A stretch of DNA of 64,000 bases from Bacteroidota bacterium (GTDB taxonomy: Bacteria; Bacteroidota; Bacteroidia; Flavobacteriales_C; GCA-002722245): NCBI GenBank assembly GCA_026390935.1, contig JAPLEZ010000145.1:143961-207960 (forward strand), read 5' to 3'. Made by a program: the position numbers and the translations under genes. Position 1 is the stretch's first letter. Each line of letters starts with the position of its first letter. This document shows, piece by piece, positions 1 through 10,101 of this stretch. The notes under the pieces were generated by a model that was not told the DNA's origin, did not search any database, and saw nothing but the letters and a program-made list of their open reading frames with translations.

Positions 1-3000
1 TACTTTGTCGTTAACAATTTCAGCTTCCGTTTTGCGCATCATTTCGCCAATCTTGTCAAGATCGCCATTGCCACCAGCGCCCCCTTTCCCATCCTTGTTT
101 AGTTGCTGATTAAGTTGCTGTAAATGTTGTCGAATTGCAGCTTGTTGGGCCGCTAATTTAGCTAAATTTTTCTTTTCTCCGGATTCTCCTTTTTCACCAT
201 CTTTTCCAGATTTACCTCCCTTATCTTTTCCGTCCTTCATGTCCTGCATTTGCTTGCTCATCTGCTGTTGCATTTTCTTTAAAGTTGAAATAGAGGGGGG
301 GCCATTGCCAGGTTTATCGCATTTTTTGGATCCAAACATTTTTTGGGCCATTTGCTGCTGCATTTGCTGAAGAGACTCATCTAGCATCAAAGCCAAATTG
401 TTAGAAGAGGTCATCACGTAATGTTGCTTTTCATTGGCCTCACTTGTTCTTCTTTCTGCCAAAAGTGCTACGGCCTCCTGCAAATTCTGATTGATCATGC
501 CTATTTCCTTATTAACAATAGACTGCAACAGCACTTGCCTTTTGCTCAAAGCCAAAAGGGAATCTTCAATTATTTTTGCGTCGTTTTTCAATTTGTGCTG
601 CTCCTTCGTCAACTGCACATATTTTGGATCTTGAGGATAAGTTTTTTTGAAGCTATTCATCAACTTTTCTTGCTCAAACGAGAGGTACAAAAGATTTTCT
701 AATATCTGACGCATTGCGTTCATATCCTCCGCCTGCTGTTGTTTTTCTTCCTTTTCCTTCATTGCAGAAAGTTCCTTCGACATTTCCTGCATTTTTTCAG
801 ATGCGTTCTTTTGATTTTCGGAAGCAGGTTTATTCTTGTTTTGTTGAAGATTATCACCCGCCTTCTTCATTTCATCCTGCACCTCATTTTTCTTCTCCTG
901 CGGATCATTGAACAACTTAGGGTATTCCAGTTTTGAATTTTTATCTTTTAAATCTTCAATGTCCTTTTTCACGTTTTCAAACTCTTTGTTGAGCTCTTCC
1001 TGCTTCTTCATCAACTCCTCTTGCTTCTTCTTATCCGCATCTTTGGTTTCTTCAGACAACTTTTTTTGTTCCTGCGACAATTTATCCAATTGATTGATGG
1101 TGCTTTCCAATTTTTCCTCAAACTCTATTTGCTTAAATATTTCCAAGGTTCTGTCAAGTTCTTTTTCTGCTTCCTTGTTGTTCATGTTGATCTTTTCTAA
1201 CAGCTCCTCAGTTTTCTCTTTCGACATTTCATCCATCAGCTTTTTCAACTCTTCAAACTGCTCTTTCATCTCTTCAGGAAGGAGCTGATCCATCAATTTT
1301 TGCAACTGCTCCTGCTTTTTCATCAATTCTTCAGATTGCTCAAAAAACGCATCTTTTTGCTCATTGATATTTTTATTTTCCTCTTTCAACTGATCCACCT
1401 TTTCAGAGAAAGCGTCTTGCTTCTTTAAAAATTCCTTGAGTTTCTTTTTATCCGACCATTCCAGATCCTTTTTGTTCAACAACTCATTTTTGATTTCCTC
1501 ATATTCTTTTTGAAGTTGATCAGCCTCCTTTGCAGCGCTTTGCAGCTTGTCGATCATGTCGTTTTGCTTCGACTGTACACTTTCTTCAACATCACTCACA
1601 CTAGGCATCTGAAAGGATGATAATGCTGATTTAGCCGACTTCCTTCCATTAACGCCATCATTGTCCCAAACCTCAAAATAATATTCAATAGATTCCCCTG
1701 GCTTCAAATCAAGCGCCTTTAAATTCGTAAAATGGTTAAATTCCTGTTCTTGCAAAACGGAATTGATTTTAATTTCCTTCACCTGAAAAGATTTTGGCGC
1801 AGAACCATCCACCTCAATTTTATGGTAGTTAAAAGTCAATCGGGAAAGTCCATAATCATCAGCTATAAAGCCCACGCTGAATATTTTATTCAACTCAAGC
1901 GTATCTTCAACATTCTCAACTTTTATCTCTGGATAAGCATCTTTTTGCACGTTGATGAAATAACTTGTGGATTCAGAATTGTCCAGCATTTTATTAGACG
2001 CTTTCATCACATATTGCTGAGTCTCCACAATTTTTTTGCTAAAAGAAAAAACGTCATCCTCCTGTTTGAGGCGGTAAACGGAATCTGCAAAAGTGAGGGC
2101 AACGGCATCAGTATTTTTTGTGTTAAAATTCCAGCTCACCTTTGTTCCTTCAGGAATGGCTAAATCACCTGTGTTTTTAATGGTTTCCGCTGGTTTATGA
2201 AGATAAGGCGGATAATTCAATAGAATTTCCATCTCTGTTACCAAAGCTTTCGGAAGGGCTAAAAGAGTATGTTTTTCTGAAGTCACCTCGTCAGTTTTCA
2301 AAATAAACTCCGTGTTTTGATTCACGTTTTTAAACAAATAGCTAAAATGTATTTTATCCGCCTTTTGGAGTTTTATTGTACTGCCGGCCATTTCCACATA
2401 AACTTCTTCGGGAATGACAGAGCCTTCAACAATAATATTCAATTGAAAGTCTTCATTTTGGGCCACTTTCAATTCCTTATTTACAATATTAAAGTGATAA
2501 GGTAAAGGTGCCGCAAAGTACGTTTGATGATGGAGAATCCTATTTGCGCTATCCCTCACCACCTGTGGGAAAACCATCCACCCCAAAATGAAAAACAGAA
2601 AAATAAATGCCAGATAACGTGCATACTTAATGTTTTCACGAAAATCTACTGCCGAAGAAAAAGGAAGCGGACTTAATTCCTCTACCTTTTGATTGATTGA
2701 AGCCAACAACAACTCGTTTTGCTGTTGCGAAATATTTTGCAATTGTAAGGCATTAATTAATTTATCTTGAATCTGCTTAAAATGTCCCGATAACATTTTG
2801 GCCGCCTGTTCATAAGAAATCGTTTTGCTCCACTTGTACAATTTCGACAACGGAAGAACAAAAAATTTAGCAAACACAAACAGTGAAACACCTAACAAAC
2901 TATAAAACAAAAAGGTTCTCACGCCTGTTTCAAACCGTCCGAAATGTTCAGCCACAACAGTAAAAAGAAAGAAGGAAAGCACGATTATCGCAGCATACAA

Positions 3001-3084
3001 AGCTCCTTTAAGAAGTTGATTTTTATAATACTTCTTAATAAACTCATCCAATTTAAGGCGCAATATGTCGAACTGGTTATTCAA
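1..3084 (-). CDS. DUF4175-like large membrane/coiled-coil protein, partial (C-terminus runs off the window edge)
   Basis: Not in the ORF track because it has no stop inside the window. Manual reverse translation gives a continuous frame: (M)NNQFDILRLKLDEFIKKYYKNQLLKGALYAAIIVLSFFLF...VVRDSANRILHHQTYFAAPLPYHFNIV... then a long K/E/Q-rich coiled coil and QQQMAQKMFGSKKCDKPGNGPPSISTLKKMQQQMSKQMQDMKDGKDKGGKSG. No ATG near the 5' end; TTG at 3084-3082 is the likely start. Confidence 0.75.
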   Translation of the reverse strand, partial: MNNQFDILRLKLDEFIKKYYKNQLLKGALYAAIIVLSFFLFTVVAEHFGRFETGVRTFLFYSLLGVSLFVFAKFFVLPLSKLYKWSKTISYEQAAKMLSGHFKQIQDKLINALQLQNISQQQNELLLASINQKVEELSPLPFSSAVDFRENIKYARYLAFIFLFFILGWMVFPQVVRDSANRILHHQTYFAAPLPYHFNIVNKELKVAQNEDFQLNIIVEGSVIPEEVYVEMAGSTIKLQKADKIHFSYLFKNVNQNTEFILKTDEVTSEKHTLLALPKALVTEMEILLNYPPYLHKPAETIKNTGDLAIPEGTKVSWNFNTKNTDAVALTFADSVYRLKQEDDVFSFSKKIVETQQYVMKASNKMLDNSESTSYFINVQKDAYPEIKVENVEDTLELNKIFSVGFIADDYGLSRLTFNYHKIEVDGSAPKSFQVKEIKINSVLQEQEFNHFTNLKALDLKPGESIEYYFEVWDNDGVNGRKSAKSALSSFQMPSVSDVEESVQSKQNDMIDKLQSAAKEADQLQKEYEEIKNELLNKKDLEWSDKKKLKEFLKKQDAFSEKVDQLKEENKNINEQKDAFFEQSEELMKKQEQLQKLMDQLLPEEMKEQFEELKKLMDEMSKEKTEELLEKINMNNKEAEKELDRTLEIFKQIEFEEKLESTINQLDKLSQEQKKLSEETKDADKKKQEELMKKQEELNKEFENVKKDIEDLKDKNSKLEYPKLFNDPQEKKNEVQDEMKKAGDNLQQNKNKPASENQKNASEKMQEMSKELSAMKEKEEKQQQAEDMNAMRQILENLLYLSFEQEKLMNSFKKTYPQDPKYVQLTKEQHKLKNDAKIIEDSLLALSKRQVLLQSIVNKEIGMINQNLQEAVALLAERRTSEANEKQHYVMTSSNNLALMLDESLQQMQQQMAQKMFGSKKCDKPGNGPPSISTLKKMQQQMSKQMQDMKDGKDKGGKSGKDGEKGESGEKKNLAKLAAQQAAIRQHLQQLNQQLNKDGKGGAGGNGDLDKIGEMMRKTEAEIVNDKV

Positions 3085-3141
3085 ATAAAAGCTTAGCTTT
3101 CCACTAAAATAACGAGTTATTCGCTTTGTTACACAAAAATA

Positions 3142-4017
3142 TTATTTGTCTTGACGGAACGCTCTAGCAAAAACACCCAAAGGCAACATTTGATTTTGAG
3201 AAGACGGAAGAACAATTTCCCCAATCTGGCATTGGTCATCCAGCTGTTTATACGACTGTAAAAGATTGCGCAAAATCAGCGAAGAAAAGCCCAAAGAGTA
3301 GGTGTTAATAATAAAGAAATGTTCTTTTGGATCAAGCATTTCGAATACACAAGCGAGTAATTCATCAATATCACGCTCTAGTTTCCAACTTTCTCCATTC
3401 GGACCGTGACCAAAAGCCGGGGGATCCAAAATGATTCCATTGTATTTAATTCCTTTTTTTGCAGCCTTTTTTGAATAATACAAAGCATCTTCCACCATCC
3501 AGCGAATATCTTTTAAGCCGCTGATTTCCATGTTTTCTTTTCCCCATGAAACCACTTGTTTGATCGCATCAAGATGAATTACATCTGCGCCCGCAGCTTT
3601 TGCAGCCAAGGAAGCTCCGCCGGTATAAGCAAACATATTCAGCACTTTTGGCTGTGGTGTATTCATTTTTTTAATGCTCTCATAAATGTAATCCCAATTG
3701 GCAGCTTGTTCAGGAAAAACCCCAACATGCTTGAATTTGGTGAGTCCCAATCGCAATTTAAAACCCAAATGATCGTAAGAAATCTTCCACTGATCAGGCA
3801 TTGTTTTAAGCTTCTTCCAGGTTCCCTGAGAACTGGAATCAGGTACAAATTTTACGTGAGCCATTTGCTCCCACTTTGAATAAGGAAGGGCTCTTTTCCA
3901 AACAGCTTGAGGTTCAGGACGAATGGTAATGTACTGTCCGAAGCGCTCGAGTTTTTCATCGTTACCACAATCAATTAACTCGTAATCTTTCCAATGTTGG
4001 GGAGATAAAATTTCCAT
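3142..4017 (-). CDS. Class I SAM-dependent (rRNA-type) methyltransferase
   Basis: ORF MEILSPQHWKDYELIDCGNDEKLERFG...VLNMFAYTGGASLAAKAAGADVIHLDAIKQVV...GIILDPPAFGHGPNGE; SAM-binding motif and DPPAFG catalytic motif. Confidence 0.85.
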   Translation of the reverse strand: MEILSPQHWKDYELIDCGNDEKLERFGQYITIRPEPQAVWKRALPYSKWEQMAHVKFVPDSSSQGTWKKLKTMPDQWKISYDHLGFKLRLGLTKFKHVGVFPEQAANWDYIYESIKKMNTPQPKVLNMFAYTGGASLAAKAAGADVIHLDAIKQVVSWGKENMEISGLKDIRWMVEDALYYSKKAAKKGIKYNGIILDPPAFGHGPNGESWKLERDIDELLACVFEMLDPKEHFFIINTYSLGFSSLILRNLLQSYKQLDDQCQIGEIVLPSSQNQMLPLGVFARAFRQDK

Positions 4018-4069
4018 AAAACAAAGATAAGTTTAATGTTTAAAGTTCAATGTTCAATGTTAGAAAAGC

Positions 4070-4077
4070 TATATTTG
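4070..4077 (+). promoter_or_regulatory. Bacteroidota-type -7 box TATATTTG directly upstream of gltX
   Basis: Perfect TAnnTTTG match (tatatttg), 4 nt before the gltX ATG at 4082. Confidence 0.5.
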
Positions 4078-4081
4078 CATC

Positions 4082-5469
4082 ATGAGAAAAGTTAGAGTGC
4101 GATATGCACCAAGCCCAACAGGACCACAACATATAGGGGGAATCCGAACTGCATTATACAATTATCTATTCGCTAAAAAGCACGGAGGCGATTTTATCCT
4201 GCGTATTGAAGATACCGATCAGGGACGATATGTTGCTGGTGCTGAGCAGTATTTAATTGATTCCGTAAAATGGTGCGGATTTGATTTTGACGAAGGCGTT
4301 CACGTAGGCGGACCTCACGCTCCATACCGTCAAAGCGAAAGAAAAACGATTTATAAACAATATGCCGATCAGCTGATTGATTCCGGCAATGCCTATTATT
4401 CTTTCGATAGCAACGAAGCAGTAGAAGCAAAAAGAAAAGATGCCGAACAACAAAAGAAAACCTGGCAATACGACGCTTCTACAAGAGGTGAAATGATCAA
4501 TTCGTTGACCTTATCTCCGGAAGAAGTAGAACAAAAACTAAAAAAGTATTGTTCAAATCCGACGGCATGCCAACTTATCACCTGGCCAACGTTGTGGACG
4601 ATTATCTAATGCAGATTTCACACGTCATCAGAGGCGAAGAATGGTTGCCATCAGCACCACTTCACGTTCAACTATACCGAGCTTTAGGCTGGGAAAATGC
4701 AATGCCCGAATTTGCGCATTTGCCTCTATTGCTTAAACCCGACGGCAATGGAAAACTGAGCAAGCGCGATGGCGACAGATTGGGATTCCCTGTATTTCCG
4801 CTCAACTGGACTGATCCTAAAACAGGAGAATTTTCTTCAGGATATAAAGAAGCCGGATATTTCCCGGATGCTTTTTTAAATCTCCTCGCTTTATTGGGTT
4901 GGAACCCTGGAACAGAGCAAGAATTGTTTTCTATGGAAGAAATGATTCAAGCTTTTTCACTGGAAAAAGTAAGTAAGTCAGGCGCTAAATTTTCTTTGGA
5001 TAAAGCGCGATGGTTCAATCAGCAATACCTGCAAAAGAAAAGCGCGCAAGAGATCTTATCAATGTTAGAATTTCCGGCAAATAACTTGAATGCCCCGCAA
5101 TTAGAAAAAATAGTAGAGTTACTTAAACCGCGCTGTGTATTTGCAAAAGATATTCTAACTGTTGGCTCATTTTTCTTTGCTGCCCCAACAATATACGACG
5201 CTAAAACAGTAGAGAAAAAATGGAAAGAAAATTCTCCTCAAATCGTTAAAGATTTACAAGAAATATTCGCTCTGGAAACAGAATTTACTGCAGCAAATTT
5301 AGAGGCGAAATTTAAAGCTTACTTAGAAAGCAAACAACTGGGTTTTGGCGCAGCAATGCCTCCGTTAAGACTGATGATCACAGGATTTGGTGAAGGCCCG
5401 TCGTTATTTGATGTGATGGAGATTTTGGGGAAAAAGGAGTGTTTGACGAGAATGAATAAATCCATTTAA
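4082..5469 (+). pseudogene. gltX: Glutamyl-tRNA synthetase, split into two frames with an internal segment missing
   Basis: ORF 4082-4609 starts [46 protein letters not shown]; the frame beginning GTA at 4546 continues [38 protein letters not shown]...KLSKRDGDRLGFPVFP. The segment normally between the two (..YVIRFKxP...IIRG...LDDK) is absent and the frame shifts at about 4541-4548. Confidence 0.85.
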
Positions 5470-5471
5470 AA

Positions 5472-5984
5472 ATGAAAATTTTTATTCTATTTCTTTTAAT
5501 ATTTGTGTCAATTAAGATTCCGGCCCAAATTGATACAAACACTAATGAAGAGATAAAATGCACCAGCCCTCTTTACTTCAAAAACCAAAAAGATTCATCT
5601 CATTATAAGATTGCCTGCTACTATAAAAACGACACAGCCGGAACCTTCTTTCAAGGCATTTATTCCTGGACAGACTATAAAAACTTCAAGAAACATGGAC
5701 TTGAAGAAATCTATTATCATGAAAAAGAAGTTCCCGTTATTACCAAAACAAAAGGAAATCACTACTACGAATATCAATATACAGGACAAAAACTCACAGG
5801 CTGGTGGAAAAACGGATTGAAACACGGTACTTGGTATTATTTTGATGTTTATGGCAAAATTATTCTCAGAGAAAAATGGAAGAATGGCATCAAAATAAAG
5901 CCTAGTAATCCTAGAAAAATTAAGCATCTTTGTTATCCACTAACACCATATGGAAGAAGAAATAAAATCCCTCAATTTCATTGA
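5472..5984 (+). CDS. Hypothetical secreted protein with MORN/YwqK-like segments
   Basis: Signal-peptide-like N-terminus [52 protein letters not shown] resembles YwqK/MORN repeats; C-terminus overlaps the glnS start. Confidence 0.55.
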   Translation: MKIFILFLLIFVSIKIPAQIDTNTNEEIKCTSPLYFKNQKDSSHYKIACYYKNDTAGTFFQGIYSWTDYKNFKKHGLEEIYYHEKEVPVITKTKGNHYYEYQYTGQKLTGWWKNGLKHGTWYYFDVYGKIILREKWKNGIKIKPSNPRKIKHLCYPLTPYGRRNKIPQFH

Positions 5985-7620
5985 GCAAATCATTGAAAAA
6001 GACCTGTCCGAAGGTAAAAACGAAAAACGCGTTCACACCCGTTTCCCGCCTGAACCGAATGGTTATTTGCACATTGGACATGCAAAATCCATTTGCTTAA
6101 ACGGCGGATTGGCAAAGAAATACAACGGTAAATTCAACTTGCGTTTCGACGATACCAATCCCGAAACAGAAGAAGAAGAGTACGTAAAATCCATTCGTAA
6201 CGACGTACAATGGCTAGGCTTTCAATGGGACAATGAATTTTGCGCTTCTGACTATTTTGATCAGCTATATGAATATGCCGTTCAATTAATCAAAGCTGAT
6301 AAAGCTTTTGTTTGCTCTTTAACTTCTGAACAAACTTCTGAATACCGAGGTAACACAATGATTCCGGGAAAAAACAGTCCGGATAGAGATCGCTCTATTG
6401 AAGAAAATTTAGATTTATTCAACCGCATGAAAAACGGTGAATTCCCGGATGGAAAATACACGTTGAGAGCGAAAATCGACATGGCTTCTCAAAACATGCA
6501 TTTCCGGGATCCTGCAATGTACCGCATCAGAAAAAAACACCATTGGAGAACTGGCAATAAATGGAACATATATCCCATGTACGACTACGCGCACGGCGTT
6601 TCCGATGCAATCGAAGGCATTACACATTCCGTTTGTACATTGGAATTTGAAGTACATCGTCCGCTTTACGAGTGGTTTAACAATACCATCGCAACAAAAT
6701 ACCGCCCGCAACAAATTGAAATGTCGCGATTGAACATCACTTACACGGTGATGAGCAAAAGAAAACTCATGCAACTCGTGAATGAAAAACACGTGTCGGG
6801 ATGGGATGATCCGCGCATGCCCACGATTTCCGGATTGCGCAGAAGAGGTTACACACCTGAAGCCATTCGTGATTTTTGCGAAAGAGTAGGGATCTCCAAA
6901 AGAGAAAACCTGATTGATGTTTCTTTATTGGAATTCAGCATTCGTGAGGATTTAAATAAAAAAGCGCCGCGAGTAATGGGTGTTTTAAATCCACTAAAGG
7001 TTGTTATCACCAATTACCCGGATGATCAAATAGAAGAACTGGAAGCGATCAACAATCCTGAAAAACCCGAAGACGGCAGCCGCATGGTTCCTTTCAGCAA
7101 GGAGATTTATATTGAACAGGAAGATTTTCAGGAAGTACCAGCCAAAAAATGGTTCCGTTTAGCGCCAGGCACAGAAGTGCGTTTGCGTTATGCATACTTC
7201 ATTACTTGCCAAGAAATCATAAAAGACGCAAGTGGAAAAATCACGGAATTACATTGTACTTACGATCCTGCATCCCGCGGCGGAAATAGTCCGGATGGAA
7301 GAAAAGTAAAGGGCACTATACATTGGGTTTCTGCAACAAAAGGAATTCCTGCAGAAGTGCGATTATACGACAGGTTATTCACCGCAGAAACACCCGATAA
7401 AGGAGACGTAGACTTCAAAGAGTTAATCAATCCAAACTCTCTACAAGTCATTAAATCCATTCTAGAGCCTTCGTTAGCCGAGGCAAAAGCAGGGGAGACG
7501 TTCCAATTTGAGCGAATGGGGTATTTCTGCGTAGATAAAGAATCTTCAGCGCAAAATCTGGTTTTCAACCGGACAGTGACATTAAAAGATGGTTGGGCAA
7601 AACAAGCCGAAAAAAACTAA
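5950..7620 (+). CDS. glnS: Glutaminyl-tRNA synthetase
   Basis: [49 protein letters not shown] and [11 protein letters not shown]; full-length 556 aa. Confidence 0.95.
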   Translation: MEEEIKSLNFIEQIIEKDLSEGKNEKRVHTRFPPEPNGYLHIGHAKSICLNGGLAKKYNGKFNLRFDDTNPETEEEEYVKSIRNDVQWLGFQWDNEFCASDYFDQLYEYAVQLIKADKAFVCSLTSEQTSEYRGNTMIPGKNSPDRDRSIEENLDLFNRMKNGEFPDGKYTLRAKIDMASQNMHFRDPAMYRIRKKHHWRTGNKWNIYPMYDYAHGVSDAIEGITHSVCTLEFEVHRPLYEWFNNTIATKYRPQQIEMSRLNITYTVMSKRKLMQLVNEKHVSGWDDPRMPTISGLRRRGYTPEAIRDFCERVGISKRENLIDVSLLEFSIREDLNKKAPRVMGVLNPLKVVITNYPDDQIEELEAINNPEKPEDGSRMVPFSKEIYIEQEDFQEVPAKKWFRLAPGTEVRLRYAYFITCQEIIKDASGKITELHCTYDPASRGGNSPDGRKVKGTIHWVSATKGIPAEVRLYDRLFTAETPDKGDVDFKELINPNSLQVIKSILEPSLAEAKAGETFQFERMGYFCVDKESSAQNLVFNRTVTLKDGWAKQAEKN

Positions 7621-7622
7621 AT

Positions 7623-7973
7623 ATGCATACAGTAACAATAGAAGGAATTAAGCTTTTCGCCTACCATGGTTGTTTGGAAGAAGAGGGGAAAGTAGGCCGA
7701 CACTACATCGTTGATGTGCATGTAGAAACCGATTTCACAGAAGCAGCAGAGAACGATGATCTTTCAAAAACGATTGATTACGTAACCATCAATACGATAG
7801 TGAAGGAAGAAATGGCTATCCCTTCTAAACTTATTGAAAGCGTTGCAGCGCGTATCATCAAACGGATTCGACAAGAATTCAACACCGTTTACGGCACCAA
7901 AGTTTGTATTAAAAAACTAAGTCCGCCCGTTCCAGGAGATGTTGAATGGGTGTCCGTAATCATCAGCGAATAA
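7623..7973 (+). CDS. folB: Dihydroneopterin aldolase
   Basis: MHTVTIEGIKLFAYHGCLEEEGKVGRHYIVDVHVETDF...KLIESVAARI; the ATG at 7623 is preferred over the upstream ORF start overlapping glnS. Confidence 0.9.
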   Translation: MHTVTIEGIKLFAYHGCLEEEGKVGRHYIVDVHVETDFTEAAENDDLSKTIDYVTINTIVKEEMAIPSKLIESVAARIIKRIRQEFNTVYGTKVCIKKLSPPVPGDVEWVSVIISE

Positions 7974-8018
7974 AATCAACTATACGTAGTAAAAGGATTA
8001 TTCCTATATTTGTGTCAT

Positions 8019-8092
8019 GGTCCGGTGGCCGAGCGGCTAGGCAGAGGTCTGCAAAACCTTCCACAGCGGTTCAAATCCGCTCCGGACCTCCA
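8019..8092 (+). tRNA. tRNA-Cys (GCA)
   Basis: Acceptor stem GGTCCGG/CCGGACC, anticodon loop CTGCAAA, T-loop TTCAAAT, encoded CCA. TATATTTG promoter box just upstream. Confidence 0.93.
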
Positions 8093-8100
8093 ACAAAAAA

Positions 8101-8128
8101 CCCCTTATCGAAAAATAAGGGGTTTTTT
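8101..8128 (+). terminator. Rho-independent terminator after tRNA-Cys
   Basis: ccccttat-cgaaaa-ataagggg followed by T6. Confidence 0.85.
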
Positions 8129-8146
8129 AATTTTAGAAAATTTACA

Positions 8147-8842
8147 TTAATCATCTCTTCTCCCGCCCAATATTCTAAGGAGCAATAAAAAGAGATTAAT
8201 AAAATCAAGATAAAGCGTTAAAGCGCCCATAATGGATAATTTTTTGAAATCTTCGGTTCCAGCTTCTCCTGCATAAATCTCTTTTATCTTTTGAGTGTCG
8301 TAAGCGGTAAGACCCACAAACACCAACACCCCAACATAGTTGATGATTTTAGCCGTCATAGTGCTTTCAACAAACATATTCACTACAGAAGCAATAATAA
8401 TTCCTATCAAAGCCATGGTCAATATCCTTCCCATCGACGTAAGATCTTTCTTAGTATAAAAACCATAAGCACTCATTGCTGTGAAAGTACCCGCAGTAAT
8501 AAGGAAAGTGGTGGCAATCGAGCTTTGAGTATAAACATGAAAAATCAAAGAAAGAGTTATGCCATTCAATACGGAATACGCGACAAATAAATAAGTAGCG
8601 GTTTGTGAGCTTAAAGTGTGAATTCTTGCTGCCAAATACCAAACCATAGCCACTTCACCTATTAGTAAACCAAAATAAAGAAATTGATTTCCAAGCAACA
8701 CTGCCATCATTTCTTCATTGGCTGCTGTTGCCATTGCAACAAAACCTGTAATCAATAAAGCTGCGGCCATCCAGGCATACACCTTCGAAATGAAAGTTGC
8801 TTGTTCATGTGCCTTATCCACTGTTAAATCTTGATTGTACAT
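8147..8842 (-). CDS. Bax inhibitor-1/YccA family membrane protein
   Basis: Seven hydrophobic segments; ...GVLVFVGLTAYDTQKIKEIY...GALTLYLDFINLFLLLLRILGGRRDD typical C-terminus. Confidence 0.9.
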   Translation of the reverse strand: MYNQDLTVDKAHEQATFISKVYAWMAAALLITGFVAMATAANEEMMAVLLGNQFLYFGLLIGEVAMVWYLAARIHTLSSQTATYLFVAYSVLNGITLSLIFHVYTQSSIATTFLITAGTFTAMSAYGFYTKKDLTSMGRILTMALIGIIIASVVNMFVESTMTAKIINYVGVLVFVGLTAYDTQKIKEIYAGEAGTEDFKKLSIMGALTLYLDFINLFLLLLRILGGRRDD

Positions 8843-8971
8843 ATAGATTAATTTTACCGGAAAGATAATTGATTTTTAGAATTCCTTATCGGTCTTAGCT
8901 TAATCATAACATTTTTTAAATAGTTTTGCAGCTCACTGTTATCGCCTAACAGTTTACTAAACAAAAAAAGG

Positions 8972-10084
8972 ATGAAACCAGATTTAAATTATCAGGTTGC
9001 ACTTACCCTTATTCCGGGTGTGGGACCGCTCATTGCCAAAGCATTGACCGAACATTTAGGTTCAGCAGAAAAAGTCATTAACGCTAAACCGAAAGAAATA
9101 GAAGAAGTCCCTGGAGCCAGGAGAACACTATGGAAATCTATTGCAGAAAATAAAGACGAAGCTTTAAAACGCGCAGAAAAGGAAATTACCTTTATTGACA
9201 AACATAAGATTCATGCATTGTTTTATCAGGACGACGATTATCCATCGCGATTAAAAGAATGCGACGATAGTCCATATTTACTGTATTACAAGGGAAAAGC
9301 ATCGCTCAACGCAGGAAAAATAATAGCTGTGGTTGGTTCACGAAAATCAACGGAATACGGTCGTTCAGTCACCAATAAACTAATAAACGAACTAAAAGAT
9401 TACAACATTTTAGTGGTGAGTGGTTTAGCCTTGGGAATTGACATTGAGGCGCATCGGTCCTCTTTGGAACACAACCTTGATACCATTGGTGTTCTTGCGC
9501 ATGGATTAGATAGAATATACCCGTCACTACATCGAGATACTGCAGAAAAAATGTTGGAAAGGGGAGGGCTGCTAAGTGAATTTCTGTCGGAAACCAATCC
9601 CGACAGGGAGAATTTTCCCAAGAGAAACAGAATAGTCGCTGGAATGGCTGATGCAACAATAGTGATAGAATCAGGAGAAAAAGGAGGTTCATTAATCAGC
9701 GCTGATATTGCGCACTCCTACGGAAGAGAAGTATTTGCTTTTCCCGGAAGAACAATTGATAAATATTCCATTGGTTGCAACCGACTCATAAAATCGCAAA
9801 AAGCCATTATGATAGAAAACGCCGAAGACCTCATTCAGCAAATGGGTTGGGGCGAAGGAAAGAAGGAAAAACAGTTGAAATTACAAATGAATTTATTCAC
9901 GACTCCGGAGCAAATGATATTGAATTTCATTGCGGAAATGAGTCCAATACACATTGATTCTCTTTCGTCTTTGTCGGAGCTTTCCTTGCCGGTATTAAAA
10001 AATCATTTGTTTCAATTGGAGATGAAAGGCGTTATTAAAATGGTGCCGGGAAATAGAATACAGTTGGCTGAAATGGTGTTTTAA
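8972..10084 (+). CDS. dprA: DNA-processing protein DprA
   Basis: YLLYYKGKASLNAGKIIAVVGSRKSTEYGRSVTNKLI...VVSGLALGIDIEAHRSSLE...GGLLSEFLSETNPDRENFPKRNRIVAGMADATIVIESGEKGGSLISADIA. Confidence 0.95.
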   Translation: MKPDLNYQVALTLIPGVGPLIAKALTEHLGSAEKVINAKPKEIEEVPGARRTLWKSIAENKDEALKRAEKEITFIDKHKIHALFYQDDDYPSRLKECDDSPYLLYYKGKASLNAGKIIAVVGSRKSTEYGRSVTNKLINELKDYNILVVSGLALGIDIEAHRSSLEHNLDTIGVLAHGLDRIYPSLHRDTAEKMLERGGLLSEFLSETNPDRENFPKRNRIVAGMADATIVIESGEKGGSLISADIAHSYGREVFAFPGRTIDKYSIGCNRLIKSQKAIMIENAEDLIQQMGWGEGKKEKQLKLQMNLFTTPEQMILNFIAEMSPIHIDSLSSLSELSLPVLKNHLFQLEMKGVIKMVPGNRIQLAEMVF

Positions 10085-10101
10085 CGTATACCGAACCCAC
10101 C

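Noticed and set aside
421-2505. Plus-strand ORFs at 421-2505 in the ORF track
   Set aside because: Antisense to a continuous DUF4175-like reading frame; composition (Phe/Ser/Leu-rich) is typical of reverse coiled-coil sequence.
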